Below, one piece after another: positions 14,684 to 22,721 of a DNA stretch of 32,943 nucleotides. The notes under the pieces were generated by a model. The model was not told the DNA's origin. It saw only the letters and a program-made list of their open reading frames with translations, and did not search any database. The position numbers and the translations under genes were made by a program. The stretch's first letter is position 1. Every line of letters begins with the position of its first letter. This DNA comes from CAG-390 sp045633005 (GTDB lineage: Bacteria > Bacillota > Clostridia > Oscillospirales > CAG-272), in NCBI GenBank assembly GCA_045633005.1, contig JAZQXT010000095.1:1-32943 (forward strand), read 5' to 3'.

Positions 14684-15493
14684 ATGCAACAGGATAATAA
14701 AAGAGATAACCGCCGCGCCCCGATTAAGCGTGATAGGGACAGATATCCCGACCGCGCCGCAGAGGGTATAGTTTACGGCAGAAACGAGGTCCGCGAGCTT
14801 CTGAAATCGGGCAGAGCGATAGATAAGATATTCGTCCGCCGCGGAGATAAGGAAGGCTCGATAAACGTAATAATCGGCGAAGCGTCCGCAAGACGTATTC
14901 CCATAATAGAGGTTGAAAAGCCCAAGCTTGACTCCCTTTGCGGAGGCGGCGTTCATCAGGGCGTTGCCGCGCAGGCGGCGGAGAAGGAATATTGCTCCGT
15001 AGACGATATCCTTGCCATAGCCAAGGAGCGCGGAGAAATGCCCTTTATCGCCATTCTTGACGGCGTTGAGGACCCCTATAATCTTGGTGCGGTCATACGC
15101 TGTGCCGAGTGTGCGGGAGTTCACGGAGTCATCATCCCCAAAAGGCGTGCTTCGGGGCTCACCGCTACCGCCGCCAAGGCGTCAGCGGGTGCGCTTGAGC
15201 ATATGGCTGTCTCAAAGGTCGTAAACCTTGCGGCAGAGATAGACAGACTCAAGGAGCTTGGCGTATGGCTGTACGCTGCCGAGGCGGGTGGCGAAAGCCT
15301 TTATAAGACCGACCTTGACCGTCCTTGCGCTATCGTTTTCGGTAGCGAGGGCGAGGGAGTGTCGCGCCTTGTAAAAGAAAAATGCGATTACGTTGTTTCT
15401 ATCCCAATGTATGGAAAGGTCAACTCGCTCAACGTATCTACCGCCGCAGCGGTGGTGCTTAACGAGGTTGCCAGACGGAGAAATGAAAAATGA
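14684..15493 (+). CDS. rlmB: 23S rRNA (guanosine-2'-O)-methyltransferase RlmB (TrmH/SpoU family)
   Basis: SPOUT-class RNA methyltransferase of 269 residues that would 2'-O-methylate G2251 of 23S rRNA using S-adenosylmethionine. After a basic, probably disordered 25-residue tail come the SpoU substrate-binding domain (VYGRNEVRELL) and the knotted catalytic domain: ILDGVEDPYNLGAVIRCAE, IVFGSEGEGVSRLV and IPMYGKVNSLNVSTAAAV, all standard for RlmB/TrmH. Target-site specificity is inferred from the family. The start has a ribosome site AAGGAG. The gene's last 4 nt (ATGA) overlap the start of the large membrane protein, so the two are translationally coupled. Confidence 0.92.
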   Translation: MQQDNKRDNRRAPIKRDRDRYPDRAAEGIVYGRNEVRELLKSGRAIDKIFVRRGDKEGSINVIIGEASARRIPIIEVEKPKLDSLCGGGVHQGVAAQAAEKEYCSVDDILAIAKERGEMPFIAILDGVEDPYNLGAVIRCAECAGVHGVIIPKRRASGLTATAAKASAGALEHMAVSKVVNLAAEIDRLKELGVWLYAAEAGGESLYKTDLDRPCAIVFGSEGEGVSRLVKEKCDYVVSIPMYGKVNSLNVSTAAAVVLNEVARRRNEK

Positions 15494-17901
15494 AATTTTT
15501 TGATAAGCTGAAAAAAAATTCGAGCACGGCTGAGGAAAAAGCGCAAGGCGGCAAATCTTCATTTTTTGACCCGCTTTATGATATAAACGAGCCTGAGGAT
15601 GAAAACACCGAGGTCGTCGAAGAGGGCGAGAAAGCCGCAGTCGAAACGAATAACTCCGAGAAAATCGAGTATACTCCCGATCAGGATGATATAATCGGTG
15701 ATATCTTCGCTGAATTAATGGATGAAGCTAAGGCAGACGGCGAGGATGTTGAAGAACCGACAGTGCCTTGCGAGGAAGAGCCTTGCGAGGACGCCATCGA
15801 AAGTTTCGTGGCTGAGGCGCAGGAGCTTGATAATACGGAGGAAGAAGAGCCGTATAACGAAGCTCTTAACGCACAATTCATCGACAGTCTGTTTGCCGAT
15901 GCGGTAGATAACGATGACGTGGCGCAGGAGGAAAGCGCGGAGCTTGACAGCGCGATAGAAGCACTCCTTGCCGAAGCGGTAGAAAAGGAAAGCGTAGCTG
16001 TTTCTGTCACGGCACAGGAGAATGAGGAGCGCTCAAGCGGCGAAGACGTCGTTCTTGATGACGAGGACGTATTGCTGATGACGGCTCTTGGATATGGCTC
16101 TGCAAATGATGTTCAGTATGCTCAAAAAAAGCATACCGAGAGTGTTGCAACTCCCAAATATACCAATCTCGAGCGTGCGTTTGCGTTTGACGGTCACGAG
16201 TACCGTTCAAAGGAGAACGAGGGAGCGATAAAAGAGGCGTATGCAAAGGAAAGCCTCGTTATGTTCGTCAGAGCGGTCGGAACTCTGTTCTTTACCGTGC
16301 TTCTTCTCGTTTTTGACCTTTTCGGCAAGAGCTTTGGCGGATTCTTTGACCCCGTTCTTTATCCCACGACGCACATTCTTATGTCCTTCCAGCTTTTGTT
16401 GCTTGCGTCGGCTTTGTCCTACAAGCAGCTTTGGGATGGACTCAAAGGCATAATTCAAGTCGACCCGCGCCCGTATTCGATGGCATCGCTTGCCGTTTTG
16501 CTTACGATGGTGTACAATTTAACGCTTGCGATAATAGGACAGACGGGCTTTGCGCTTTATAATTTTCCCGCCGCATTTGCTCTCGTGCTTTGCGTAGGTT
16601 ACGATTATCTCGTTCTTGAAAGAGAGCTGGCTACCTTCAAGCGCGTTTCCTCTTGGGACGGCATTTGCACGCTTGAAAAGATAGACAGCGCGTCTCTCGC
16701 TGCCGAGATGGGAGACAAGAGCGTGGGAGCTTCAAGCGTGGGACGCGCATTCAGGCTTCGCCGCGGAAGTGCTCCCGATAACTATTTCCACCGCCTCAAT
16801 CGCCGCAATCCCGCAGATAAGATATACAACTACATAATCGCTCCCGTGCTTGCGCTTGCTATGGTAATTTTCATAGTTTCCCTTGCGGCAAACCGCGGTT
16901 TCGTGCAGTCGTTTAATATTTTCATTACCGTAATTCAGATGGGACTTCCCTCGTTTATGGCAATCTCGGCAATTTTGCCGTTCTTTGCACTCTCGCGCTT
17001 TGGTTTTGGCAAGGATATAGCAGTGCTTAGCGAGGCTGATATGGCTGATTATTCCGAGATAGATACGGTAGTTTTTGATGAAAAGGATGCGTTTGGAGAC
17101 GGCTCTCTTAATATAAGCCGAATCGCTCTTTGCGACGGCGGCAAGGCGTGCGATATGTATAGCGTTATCGAGGACGTTTCCGCTGTCTTTGATAAGATAG
17201 GCGGTGCATTTGCCGATTCGTTTGGCAACGAGAAGACCGATGATGCATCAGCCGTGATCATTGATAGCGTCGTTCATCGCGGTGTTAAGGCTACCGTGGG
17301 AGCGAAGAAATACACTATCGGAAGTGACGAATATCTTGCTCAATGCGGAATTTTAGTATCCGGTTATTCCGATAAAAGCTTTACCGAAAGCGTTGCGGGC
17401 GGTGTCGTGCTCCACGTTGCGCTTGAGGGCGTTGAGATATTAAAGCTATACGTAACGTACAGCATCGAACCCGCGTTTGCCGAAATGGCAAAGCAGCTCT
17501 CCGCGCGCGGTATCAAAACCGTTTTGAGAAGCACCGATCCCTATATCGACGAGGATCTGCTTGCTAACTTGATCGGCGAGCTTGAAAATTCCATTAGGGT
17601 AATAAAGACCGCCGCGAGCGATAGCGAAGCGGTTAATACCGATACGGTAGACGGTAGCTTGCTTGCCAATGACCTCGATTGGACGGCTCTGCTCAAGGTC
17701 AAGGATGCGGGTGAAAGCCTTAACAAGTGGACGAAGCTTAACGCTATGATAGGTCTTGGCTTGCTTGCCGCAGGCGTGCTTATTGCATCGTTCCTCGGCG
17801 CGCTTGGCGCAAGCGTTGGACTTTCGCCGCTTTACGTAGTGCTGTTCCAGCTTATTGCAATTTTGCCCTCTGCGGTAATATCTAAATTATTGCTTGATTA
17901 A
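15490..17901 (+). CDS. Large membrane protein resembling a catalytically dead P-type ATPase
   Basis: An 803-residue protein. Residues 1-220 are very acidic and probably disordered and cytoplasmic. Membrane helices follow at about 255-278, 294-310, 330-375, 447-467 and 474-503, and a final pair at about 748-802. The segment from 474 has the P-type ATPase layout: a helix with GLPSF (485-489) where heavy-metal pumps have CPC or similar, then KDIAVLSEADMADYSEIDTV, then VFDEKDAFGDG (D530) where the phosphorylation motif DKTGTLT belongs. About 150 residues later VLRSTDPYID (681-683) sits where TGD belongs, before two C-terminal helices. The DKTGT core is destroyed, and the GDGxND hinge is absent. 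I infer a pseudoenzyme with a non-pump role. It overlaps rlmB by 4 nt. Confidence 0.72.
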   Translation: MKFFDKLKKNSSTAEEKAQGGKSSFFDPLYDINEPEDENTEVVEEGEKAAVETNNSEKIEYTPDQDDIIGDIFAELMDEAKADGEDVEEPTVPCEEEPCEDAIESFVAEAQELDNTEEEEPYNEALNAQFIDSLFADAVDNDDVAQEESAELDSAIEALLAEAVEKESVAVSVTAQENEERSSGEDVVLDDEDVLLMTALGYGSANDVQYAQKKHTESVATPKYTNLERAFAFDGHEYRSKENEGAIKEAYAKESLVMFVRAVGTLFFTVLLLVFDLFGKSFGGFFDPVLYPTTHILMSFQLLLLASALSYKQLWDGLKGIIQVDPRPYSMASLAVLLTMVYNLTLAIIGQTGFALYNFPAAFALVLCVGYDYLVLERELATFKRVSSWDGICTLEKIDSASLAAEMGDKSVGASSVGRAFRLRRGSAPDNYFHRLNRRNPADKIYNYIIAPVLALAMVIFIVSLAANRGFVQSFNIFITVIQMGLPSFMAISAILPFFALSRFGFGKDIAVLSEADMADYSEIDTVVFDEKDAFGDGSLNISRIALCDGGKACDMYSVIEDVSAVFDKIGGAFADSFGNEKTDDASAVIIDSVVHRGVKATVGAKKYTIGSDEYLAQCGILVSGYSDKSFTESVAGGVVLHVALEGVEILKLYVTYSIEPAFAEMAKQLSARGIKTVLRSTDPYIDEDLLANLIGELENSIRVIKTAASDSEAVNTDTVDGSLLANDLDWTALLKVKDAGESLNKWTKLNAMIGLGLLAAGVLIASFLGALGASVGLSPLYVVLFQLIAILPSAVISKLLLD

Positions 17902-17909
17902 ATTATATG

Positions 17910-17929
17910 ACGGGGCGGTATCGCCCCGT
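17910..17929. other. Intergenic hairpin without T-tract
   Basis: 8-bp GC-rich stem ACGGGGCG / CGCCCCGT with a 4-nt loop between the P-type-like gene and the TIGR03960 gene. With no T-run it is unlikely to be an efficient terminator and may be an mRNA processing or stability element. Confidence 0.5.
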
Positions 17930-17949
17930 CGTAGTGTATAGGTGAAAAA

Positions 17950-19797
17950 ATGTTTTCAAGTTCTGTTTTAAAATCAGTTTCCAAGCCGGGGCGCTATTCG
18001 GGCGGCGAGTTTGGTCAGATCATTAAGGATAAGGAAAAGGTCTCTGCCCGCTTTGCCTTCTGCTTCCCCGACTCTTACGAGATAGGAATGTCAAACCTCG
18101 GAATGCGCATACTTTACGGCGTGCTTAATAAAGAGGACGATATATGGTGCGAGCGCGTTTTTGCGCCGTGGCGCGATATGGAAGCCAAGATGCGCGAGGG
18201 AGGTCTGCTCCTTACCGCACACGAAAGCGGTGACGAGGTCAGAAAATTTGACTTTTTGGGCTTTACCTTGCAGTATGAGATGTGCTATACCAACGTCCTC
18301 AACGTTCTTGAGCTGTCGGGTATACCGCTCTACGCCGCAGACAGAGGAGAGGATTTCCCGATAGTTATCGGCGGTGGTCCTTGTGCCGTAAACCCCGAGC
18401 CTCTTGCTGACTTTTTCGACCTTTTCAATATCGGAGAGGGCGAGGAGATGCTCCCCGAGATAGTCCGTCTCTATATTGAAATGAAGAAGAAGGGCGCAAC
18501 GAAGGCAGAGTTTTTGCGCGAGGCGGCACGCAGTATTTCGGGCGTGTACGTTCCCTCGCTTTACGACGTAACGTATAACGAGGACGGCACGATTGCCGCT
18601 TATACCCCCAAATACCCCGACGTTCCCGCCAAGGTCAAAAAGCGCATCGTCGAGGACATCGACAAGATGTATTTCCCCGAGGCAGTAGTTATGCCCTACG
18701 TGGAAACGGTTCAGGACAGAATAATGCTTGAGGTATTCCGCGGCTGTATACGCGGTTGCCGCTTCTGTCAGGCGGGTATGATATACCGCCCCGTCAGAGA
18801 AAAATCCCCCGAAACACTTCTTCGTCAAGCAGAGTGCCTTTATAAGTCAACGGGATATGATGAAATTTCGCTGACATCGCTTTCAATTTCCGACTACACT
18901 CGCCTTGCCGAGCTTACCGACGGGCTTATTGATTGGACGAATGAGAAAAAGGTCAATCTGTCGCTTCCCTCACTCCGCATCGACTCATTTACACGCGAGC
19001 TTATGGAGAAGGTCGCATCCGTCCGTGCGTCCTCGATAACCTTCGCTCCCGAAGCGGGAACGCAAAGACTGCGCGACGTAATAAATAAAAACGTCACCGA
19101 GGAGGACCTTATGCGCTCTGCATCCATCGCCTTTGGTGCGGGCAAGGAGCAGGTCAAGCTCTACTTTATGTCGGGACTTCCCACCGAGACCTACGAGGAT
19201 ATCGAGGGAATTGCAGTTCTTGCAAAGAACACCATCGAGCAGTATTACGCAACGCCCGGGCACAGCAAGCGCAATCCGCAGGTCACTATAAGCGTTTCCT
19301 GCTTCGTCCCCAAACCCTTTACGCCTTTCCAATGGGAAGCGCAGGACACAATCGAGACACTCCGCGATAAACAGGAGCATCTGAAAACCAAGATTACAGA
19401 CCGCAAGATAAGATACACCCACCACGACGCGCGTGTGTCGCATATAGAGGCTGTATTTGCGCTTGGCGACCGTAGACTTTCAAAGGCGCTTGAGCTTGCG
19501 AGACGCGCTGATTTCGCCTTTGACGCGTGGGACGAGTATTTTGATTATGACAAGTGGATGCAGATATTCGCCGAGGCGGGAATAGACACGGCATTCTACG
19601 CCAACCGCCAAAAGAGCACCGACGAGGTGCTTCCGTGGGACGTTATCGACGTTGGCGTGACGAAGGAATTCCTCATTCGTGAAAAGAACCGCGCGTACGC
19701 GGAAAAGACCACGCCGTCGTGCCGTGAGGCTTGCTCGGCTTGCGGCGCAAATTGCTTGGGAGGTAAGGATACATGCTGCCCGAAATCAAAAACATAA
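17950..19797 (+). CDS. TIGR03960 family radical SAM protein (B12-binding-like N-terminus)
   Basis: Radical S-adenosylmethionine enzyme of 615 residues. The iron-sulfur motif CxxxCxxC is at C266, C270 and C273 (CIRGCRFCQAGMIYRP). A B12-binding-like region precedes it (IVIGGGPCAVNPEPLADFFD, about 137-156), and downstream segments include SLPSLRIDSF and TFAPEAGTQRLRDVINKN. The C-terminus is cysteine-rich (SCREACSACGANC...CCPKSK), perhaps a further metal site. The family is widespread in Clostridia, always near TIGR03936; its substrate is not established, though links to rRNA or tRNA modification have been suggested. The last 25 nt overlap the next gene. The ribosome site (AGGTGA) is modest. Confidence 0.9.
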   Translation: MFSSSVLKSVSKPGRYSGGEFGQIIKDKEKVSARFAFCFPDSYEIGMSNLGMRILYGVLNKEDDIWCERVFAPWRDMEAKMREGGLLLTAHESGDEVRKFDFLGFTLQYEMCYTNVLNVLELSGIPLYAADRGEDFPIVIGGGPCAVNPEPLADFFDLFNIGEGEEMLPEIVRLYIEMKKKGATKAEFLREAARSISGVYVPSLYDVTYNEDGTIAAYTPKYPDVPAKVKKRIVEDIDKMYFPEAVVMPYVETVQDRIMLEVFRGCIRGCRFCQAGMIYRPVREKSPETLLRQAECLYKSTGYDEISLTSLSISDYTRLAELTDGLIDWTNEKKVNLSLPSLRIDSFTRELMEKVASVRASSITFAPEAGTQRLRDVINKNVTEEDLMRSASIAFGAGKEQVKLYFMSGLPTETYEDIEGIAVLAKNTIEQYYATPGHSKRNPQVTISVSCFVPKPFTPFQWEAQDTIETLRDKQEHLKTKITDRKIRYTHHDARVSHIEAVFALGDRRLSKALELARRADFAFDAWDEYFDYDKWMQIFAEAGIDTAFYANRQKSTDEVLPWDVIDVGVTKEFLIREKNRAYAEKTTPSCREACSACGANCLGGKDTCCPKSKT

Positions 19798-20480
19798 ACG
19801 AATATACACCCCTTGACGAGCCGCGCACCGTCAGACTTCGCTTTTGCAAAAAGGGCGCGCTTCAGTACATATCGCACCTCGATCTTCAGCGCACGTTCGT
19901 GAGAATTTTGGCGCGCGCGGAGCTTCCGCTTTGGTATACGCAGGGCTTTAACCCACACCCGAAGCTCGTTTTTGCTCTGCCGCTTCAGCTTGGTACGCAG
20001 AGCGAGTGCGAGCTTGTGGACATAAAGCTCGTAAGAGATATGCCCTGCGACGATCTGCTTAAAAGGCTGTCGCTTGCGACTACGGCGGAGCTTGATTTTA
20101 CCGATGCGTACGTTCCGAACACCAAGTTTGCAGATATAGCCGCCGCAGAGTATGAATTTTTCATAGAATGCAACAACTCCGAAAAAATGGCGGAGTCCAT
20201 TTCCGTGGTGCTTACCACCTCTCCGCTTACCGTTACGAAGAAATCCAAATCGGGCGATAAGGAGATAGACATTATCCCCCTTATCCGCAAGGTCGAGGTA
20301 ACGGCAGAGGACGGCGCGTGCCGCATAATAGCGACGGTTGCCGCAGGTTCAAACGAAAACCTCAGCCCCGAGCTTTTGGTTGAGGCGCTTCGCAAAAGGC
20401 TCATTCTTTTGCGCGGCGGGGAGGAGTATTCCATCCTTCGCCGTAAGCTCTTGAAAGCTGATCTTTCGGAGTTCAGATAA
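19773..20480 (+). CDS. TIGR03936 / DUF2344 radical-SAM-linked protein
   Basis: Partner protein of 235 residues of the TIGR03960 radical SAM enzyme. The hallmark stretch is RLRFCKKGALQYISHLDLQR followed by TFVRILARAELPLWYTQGFNPHPKLVFALPL (about residues 21-72). In many Clostridia the two are adjacent or fused, which the 25-nt overlap reflects here. The ATG at 19773 has a strong ribosome site (GGGAGGT at 19759-19765) lying inside the upstream gene. The role is presumed to be in the same modification reaction; the function is unproven. Confidence 0.9.
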   Translation: MLPEIKNINEYTPLDEPRTVRLRFCKKGALQYISHLDLQRTFVRILARAELPLWYTQGFNPHPKLVFALPLQLGTQSECELVDIKLVRDMPCDDLLKRLSLATTAELDFTDAYVPNTKFADIAAAEYEFFIECNNSEKMAESISVVLTTSPLTVTKKSKSGDKEIDIIPLIRKVEVTAEDGACRIIATVAAGSNENLSPELLVEALRKRLILLRGGEEYSILRRKLLKADLSEFR

Positions 20481-20483
20481 GCA

Positions 20484-20520
20484 AAAAAACGATATGGATT
20501 TTGTTCCATATCGTTTTTTC
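20484..20520 (+). terminator. Intrinsic terminator after the TIGR03936 gene
   Basis: 15-bp stem AAAAAACGATATGGA / TCCATATCGTTTTTT with a 6-nt loop, directly after the stop at 20480. Confidence 0.92.
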
Positions 20521-20523
20521 TTG

Positions 20524-20564
20524 TACAAAAAGGGAGTCAAACGCAAAATGCGTTTGACTCCCTA
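20524..20564 (-). terminator. Intrinsic terminator after the CHAP-dockerin gene
   Basis: 15-bp perfect stem AGGGAGTCAAACGCA / TGCGTTTGACTCCCT with a 3-nt loop, followed on the minus strand by TTTTTGT. It lies 10 nt past the leftward stop. Confidence 0.92.
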
Positions 20565-20573
20565 ACTGATTTA

Positions 20574-22544
20574 TTAGTCTACGAGATTTTTAAGCGAGAG
20601 GTAGTCGGAGGAATCTATAGCACCCGAACTGTCCTTGTCGGCAGCGGAAGCGTACGCTCCCGAAAGGGTATAGGAGGAAGCAAGATGTCCTGCCGCAGCC
20701 ATAAGGTCTACCGAGGTAATGAGTCCGTCACCGTTTACGTCACCAGTAACGACGATAACGTAAGAATCAATGACCTTGCCGTCAACGGTGAGGTTTACGA
20801 CGTAGCCCGTAGCGACCGCACCGGACGTTACCTTAGTACCGCTTGCGGTAGTAACCGTGATGTACTCGTCATCCTCGTTGAAGGAGGAAACGACATCCTC
20901 GTACGTTGTTCCACAATGATTATCCTTGTAAAGACCGGTTGAGGTAAGCGTTCCTGCGCTTCCCGTAACGAGAGTAAGCTCGGTGGGAGCGGTCACAGGA
21001 GGTGCTACGGGAGTGTATACACACTCGGTAAGATACGTAGCAGAGCAATATCCAACAACCTGATTTTGAGTAGAATCATTGTAATATATTTGCGCCCAAC
21101 CGCTTGAAACGGAGAAGACGTAAACGGTTGCGCCCTTGTTTACGGAACCGATGACCGTGCCCGTTGAGCTTGCGCTCGCGCGAACGTTAAGCGGATCGGA
21201 ATTCGTGGTAACGGTATGGGTTGCTGTGCTTCCCGTGTTTGCCGTGGTCATATCGGTGGTCGTGTAGTCAAGATGTATCCAGCCGTAGCCGTTGTTGTAT
21301 ACGATCTTGCCCCAAACGCCGCTGGTTTCAAGAACCTGAACAGCGTGACCTCCGTTGATGTAGCCTATTGCCGTACCCGAGGAGCTTGCGCTTGCACGGA
21401 CGTTGATCTTCGTTTTCGCTACGTAAGTTCCGTAGATTCCGGATTCGGTGGAGCCGGAGTCACCCGTATTGCCCGAGTCGCCTGTAGAGCCCGAATCACC
21501 GGAAGAACCGGAGTCGCCCGAAGACGCCGAGGTAGAGGAGAGCTGAATGATGCGGTCGGTGGAGTTGTTCTTGATGTAATATGTAGTGCCGTTGTATACG
21601 CACTCAAGAACCGAGCTGAGTCCGCTGCCCGAGGCTACGCGGTTAACGGTGAACATCGTGTAAGCGGGAAGATTTACGGAAGCAGAGGTTGTAGCAGCAG
21701 CATCCTTGTAGAGATACTTAAGCGTGCTTGCCATGTAAAGACCGGGAGTGGGGTTGGAGCCCGAGTAGTCGATGGTAGCGTTTGCGTTGTAGGGCATAGC
21801 GCCGTATCCGAGAATGTTGGAGTAGCTTGCGCTGTAGCTCTTGAAGTAAACGCCTCCGCCGTTAGCCTCAAGACCCGTGCCTGAGCTTGTGTTACCCTCT
21901 ACTGTGTAGATGGTGGAGCTAGTCGCGTAAACGACCATTCCGATGTGTGCGGGGGTTGCGGAGCTGGAGTAACGGAAGAAGATAAGGTCGCCGGGAAGAG
22001 GAGTGTAGCTTCCGCCTGCGTACTTGGAAGCCTTCCAATAGCCCCATTTCTTAAGCTGAGTAACCCAAGCGGGACAACCGATCTCGCACCAGATGTATTT
22101 GCTGTTGCCCGTGTTGTTACGGCACCAGTTTGCAGAACCCGTACCGATGGTATTTACCTTGGACTGGCGCAAGCACCAAGTAACGAACATAGCGCACCAA
22201 GGAGCGCTCGAGCCGCCGTAGCCTACGCCCCAGTCGCCCATGTTGTAGTTGTACTCGGTATAGTTGTTCGAGCCACCGGACGTTCCGGAATAGTTTCCTG
22301 CGCTACTGCCCTCTTGATATCCCAACTGGGAGAGCGCAACGGCAAGAACGTCGGTACGGTTATTGCCCGTGTAGGGAAGACTTGTAAGATAGGTGTAATA
22401 TTTTCCGCTTTTATAGGAAGAGGAAACCGCGTTTACACCGTTTACGTACGTAATATTTGCGGCAGCAGTCGGCATAATGAACATAGGCACGACCATGAGG
22501 ACCGCAAGTGCCACTGTGAGGATTCGCTTAAAAGAGGTTTTCAT
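20574..22544 (-). CDS. Secreted CHAP-domain peptidoglycan hydrolase with SH3b domains and a dockerin
   Basis: Secreted protein of 656 residues. A signal peptide (1 to about 28, KRILTVALAVLMVVPMFIM, then AAA) is followed by a CHAP/NlpC-type amidase domain (about 62-250) with catalytic C117 (WCAMFVTWC), H200 (AHIGMVV) and E216/N218 (VEGNTS). A degenerate SH3-like stretch (about 265-335), a GDSG-rich linker (343-366) and two SH3b domains (about 371-428 and 442-508, both with LNVRASAS-type cores) come next. Residues 525-600 are a beta-rich module, and 600-656 form a type I dockerin: GDVNGDGLITSVDLM and DKDSSGAIDSSDYLSL are its two calcium loops. Likely role: cell-wall cleavage while tethered through cohesin. 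I chose M at 22544, behind AGGAGAA and giving a proper signal peptide. Confidence 0.9.
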   Translation of the reverse strand: MKTSFKRILTVALAVLMVVPMFIMPTAAANITYVNGVNAVSSSYKSGKYYTYLTSLPYTGNNRTDVLAVALSQLGYQEGSSAGNYSGTSGGSNNYTEYNYNMGDWGVGYGGSSAPWCAMFVTWCLRQSKVNTIGTGSANWCRNNTGNSKYIWCEIGCPAWVTQLKKWGYWKASKYAGGSYTPLPGDLIFFRYSSSATPAHIGMVVYATSSTIYTVEGNTSSGTGLEANGGGVYFKSYSASYSNILGYGAMPYNANATIDYSGSNPTPGLYMASTLKYLYKDAAATTSASVNLPAYTMFTVNRVASGSGLSSVLECVYNGTTYYIKNNSTDRIIQLSSTSASSGDSGSSGDSGSTGDSGNTGDSGSTESGIYGTYVAKTKINVRASASSSGTAIGYINGGHAVQVLETSGVWGKIVYNNGYGWIHLDYTTTDMTTANTGSTATHTVTTNSDPLNVRASASSTGTVIGSVNKGATVYVFSVSSGWAQIYYNDSTQNQVVGYCSATYLTECVYTPVAPPVTAPTELTLVTGSAGTLTSTGLYKDNHCGTTYEDVVSSFNEDDEYITVTTASGTKVTSGAVATGYVVNLTVDGKVIDSYVIVVTGDVNGDGLITSVDLMAAAGHLASSYTLSGAYASAADKDSSGAIDSSDYLSLKNLVD

Positions 22545-22604
22545 GAAAATTCTCCTTTTTTGTTTTTTACTGCTTGCGAGGGTAAAATTATCAATCATAT
22601 ATAT

Positions 22605-22633
22605 ATTTTATATAAAAATCGCCGTTTTGTCAA
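22605..22633 (-). promoter_or_regulatory. Sigma-A promoter for the CHAP-dockerin gene
   Basis: Leftward consensus -35 TTGACA (22633-22628), 17-bp spacer and -10 TAAAAT (22610-22605), about 60 nt before the start codon. Confidence 0.76.
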
Positions 22634-22685
22634 TGGTAATTTTGGATGAATTTACTTATATCTATATGTATATTTTGACCATAAA

Positions 22686-22716
22686 CAAAAAAGGCTCGCC
22701 GCGGCGAGCCTTTTTC
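22686..22716 (-). terminator. Intrinsic terminator after gpmI
   Basis: 13-bp stem AAAAAGGCTCGCC / GGCGAGCCTTTTT, followed on the minus strand by a T-rich run, 6 nt past the gpmI stop. Confidence 0.92.
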
Positions 22717-22721
22717 TTTAA

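Noticed and set aside
15490..17901. Functional P-type cation pump
   Set aside because: The DKTGT phosphorylation core is altered (DEKDA) and the GDGxND hinge is missing, so transport by the classical cycle is not expected.
21456..21520. Tandem repeat or CRISPR-like array
   Set aside because: The short repeats encode the GDSG-rich linker of the CHAP protein, in frame, and have no spacers.
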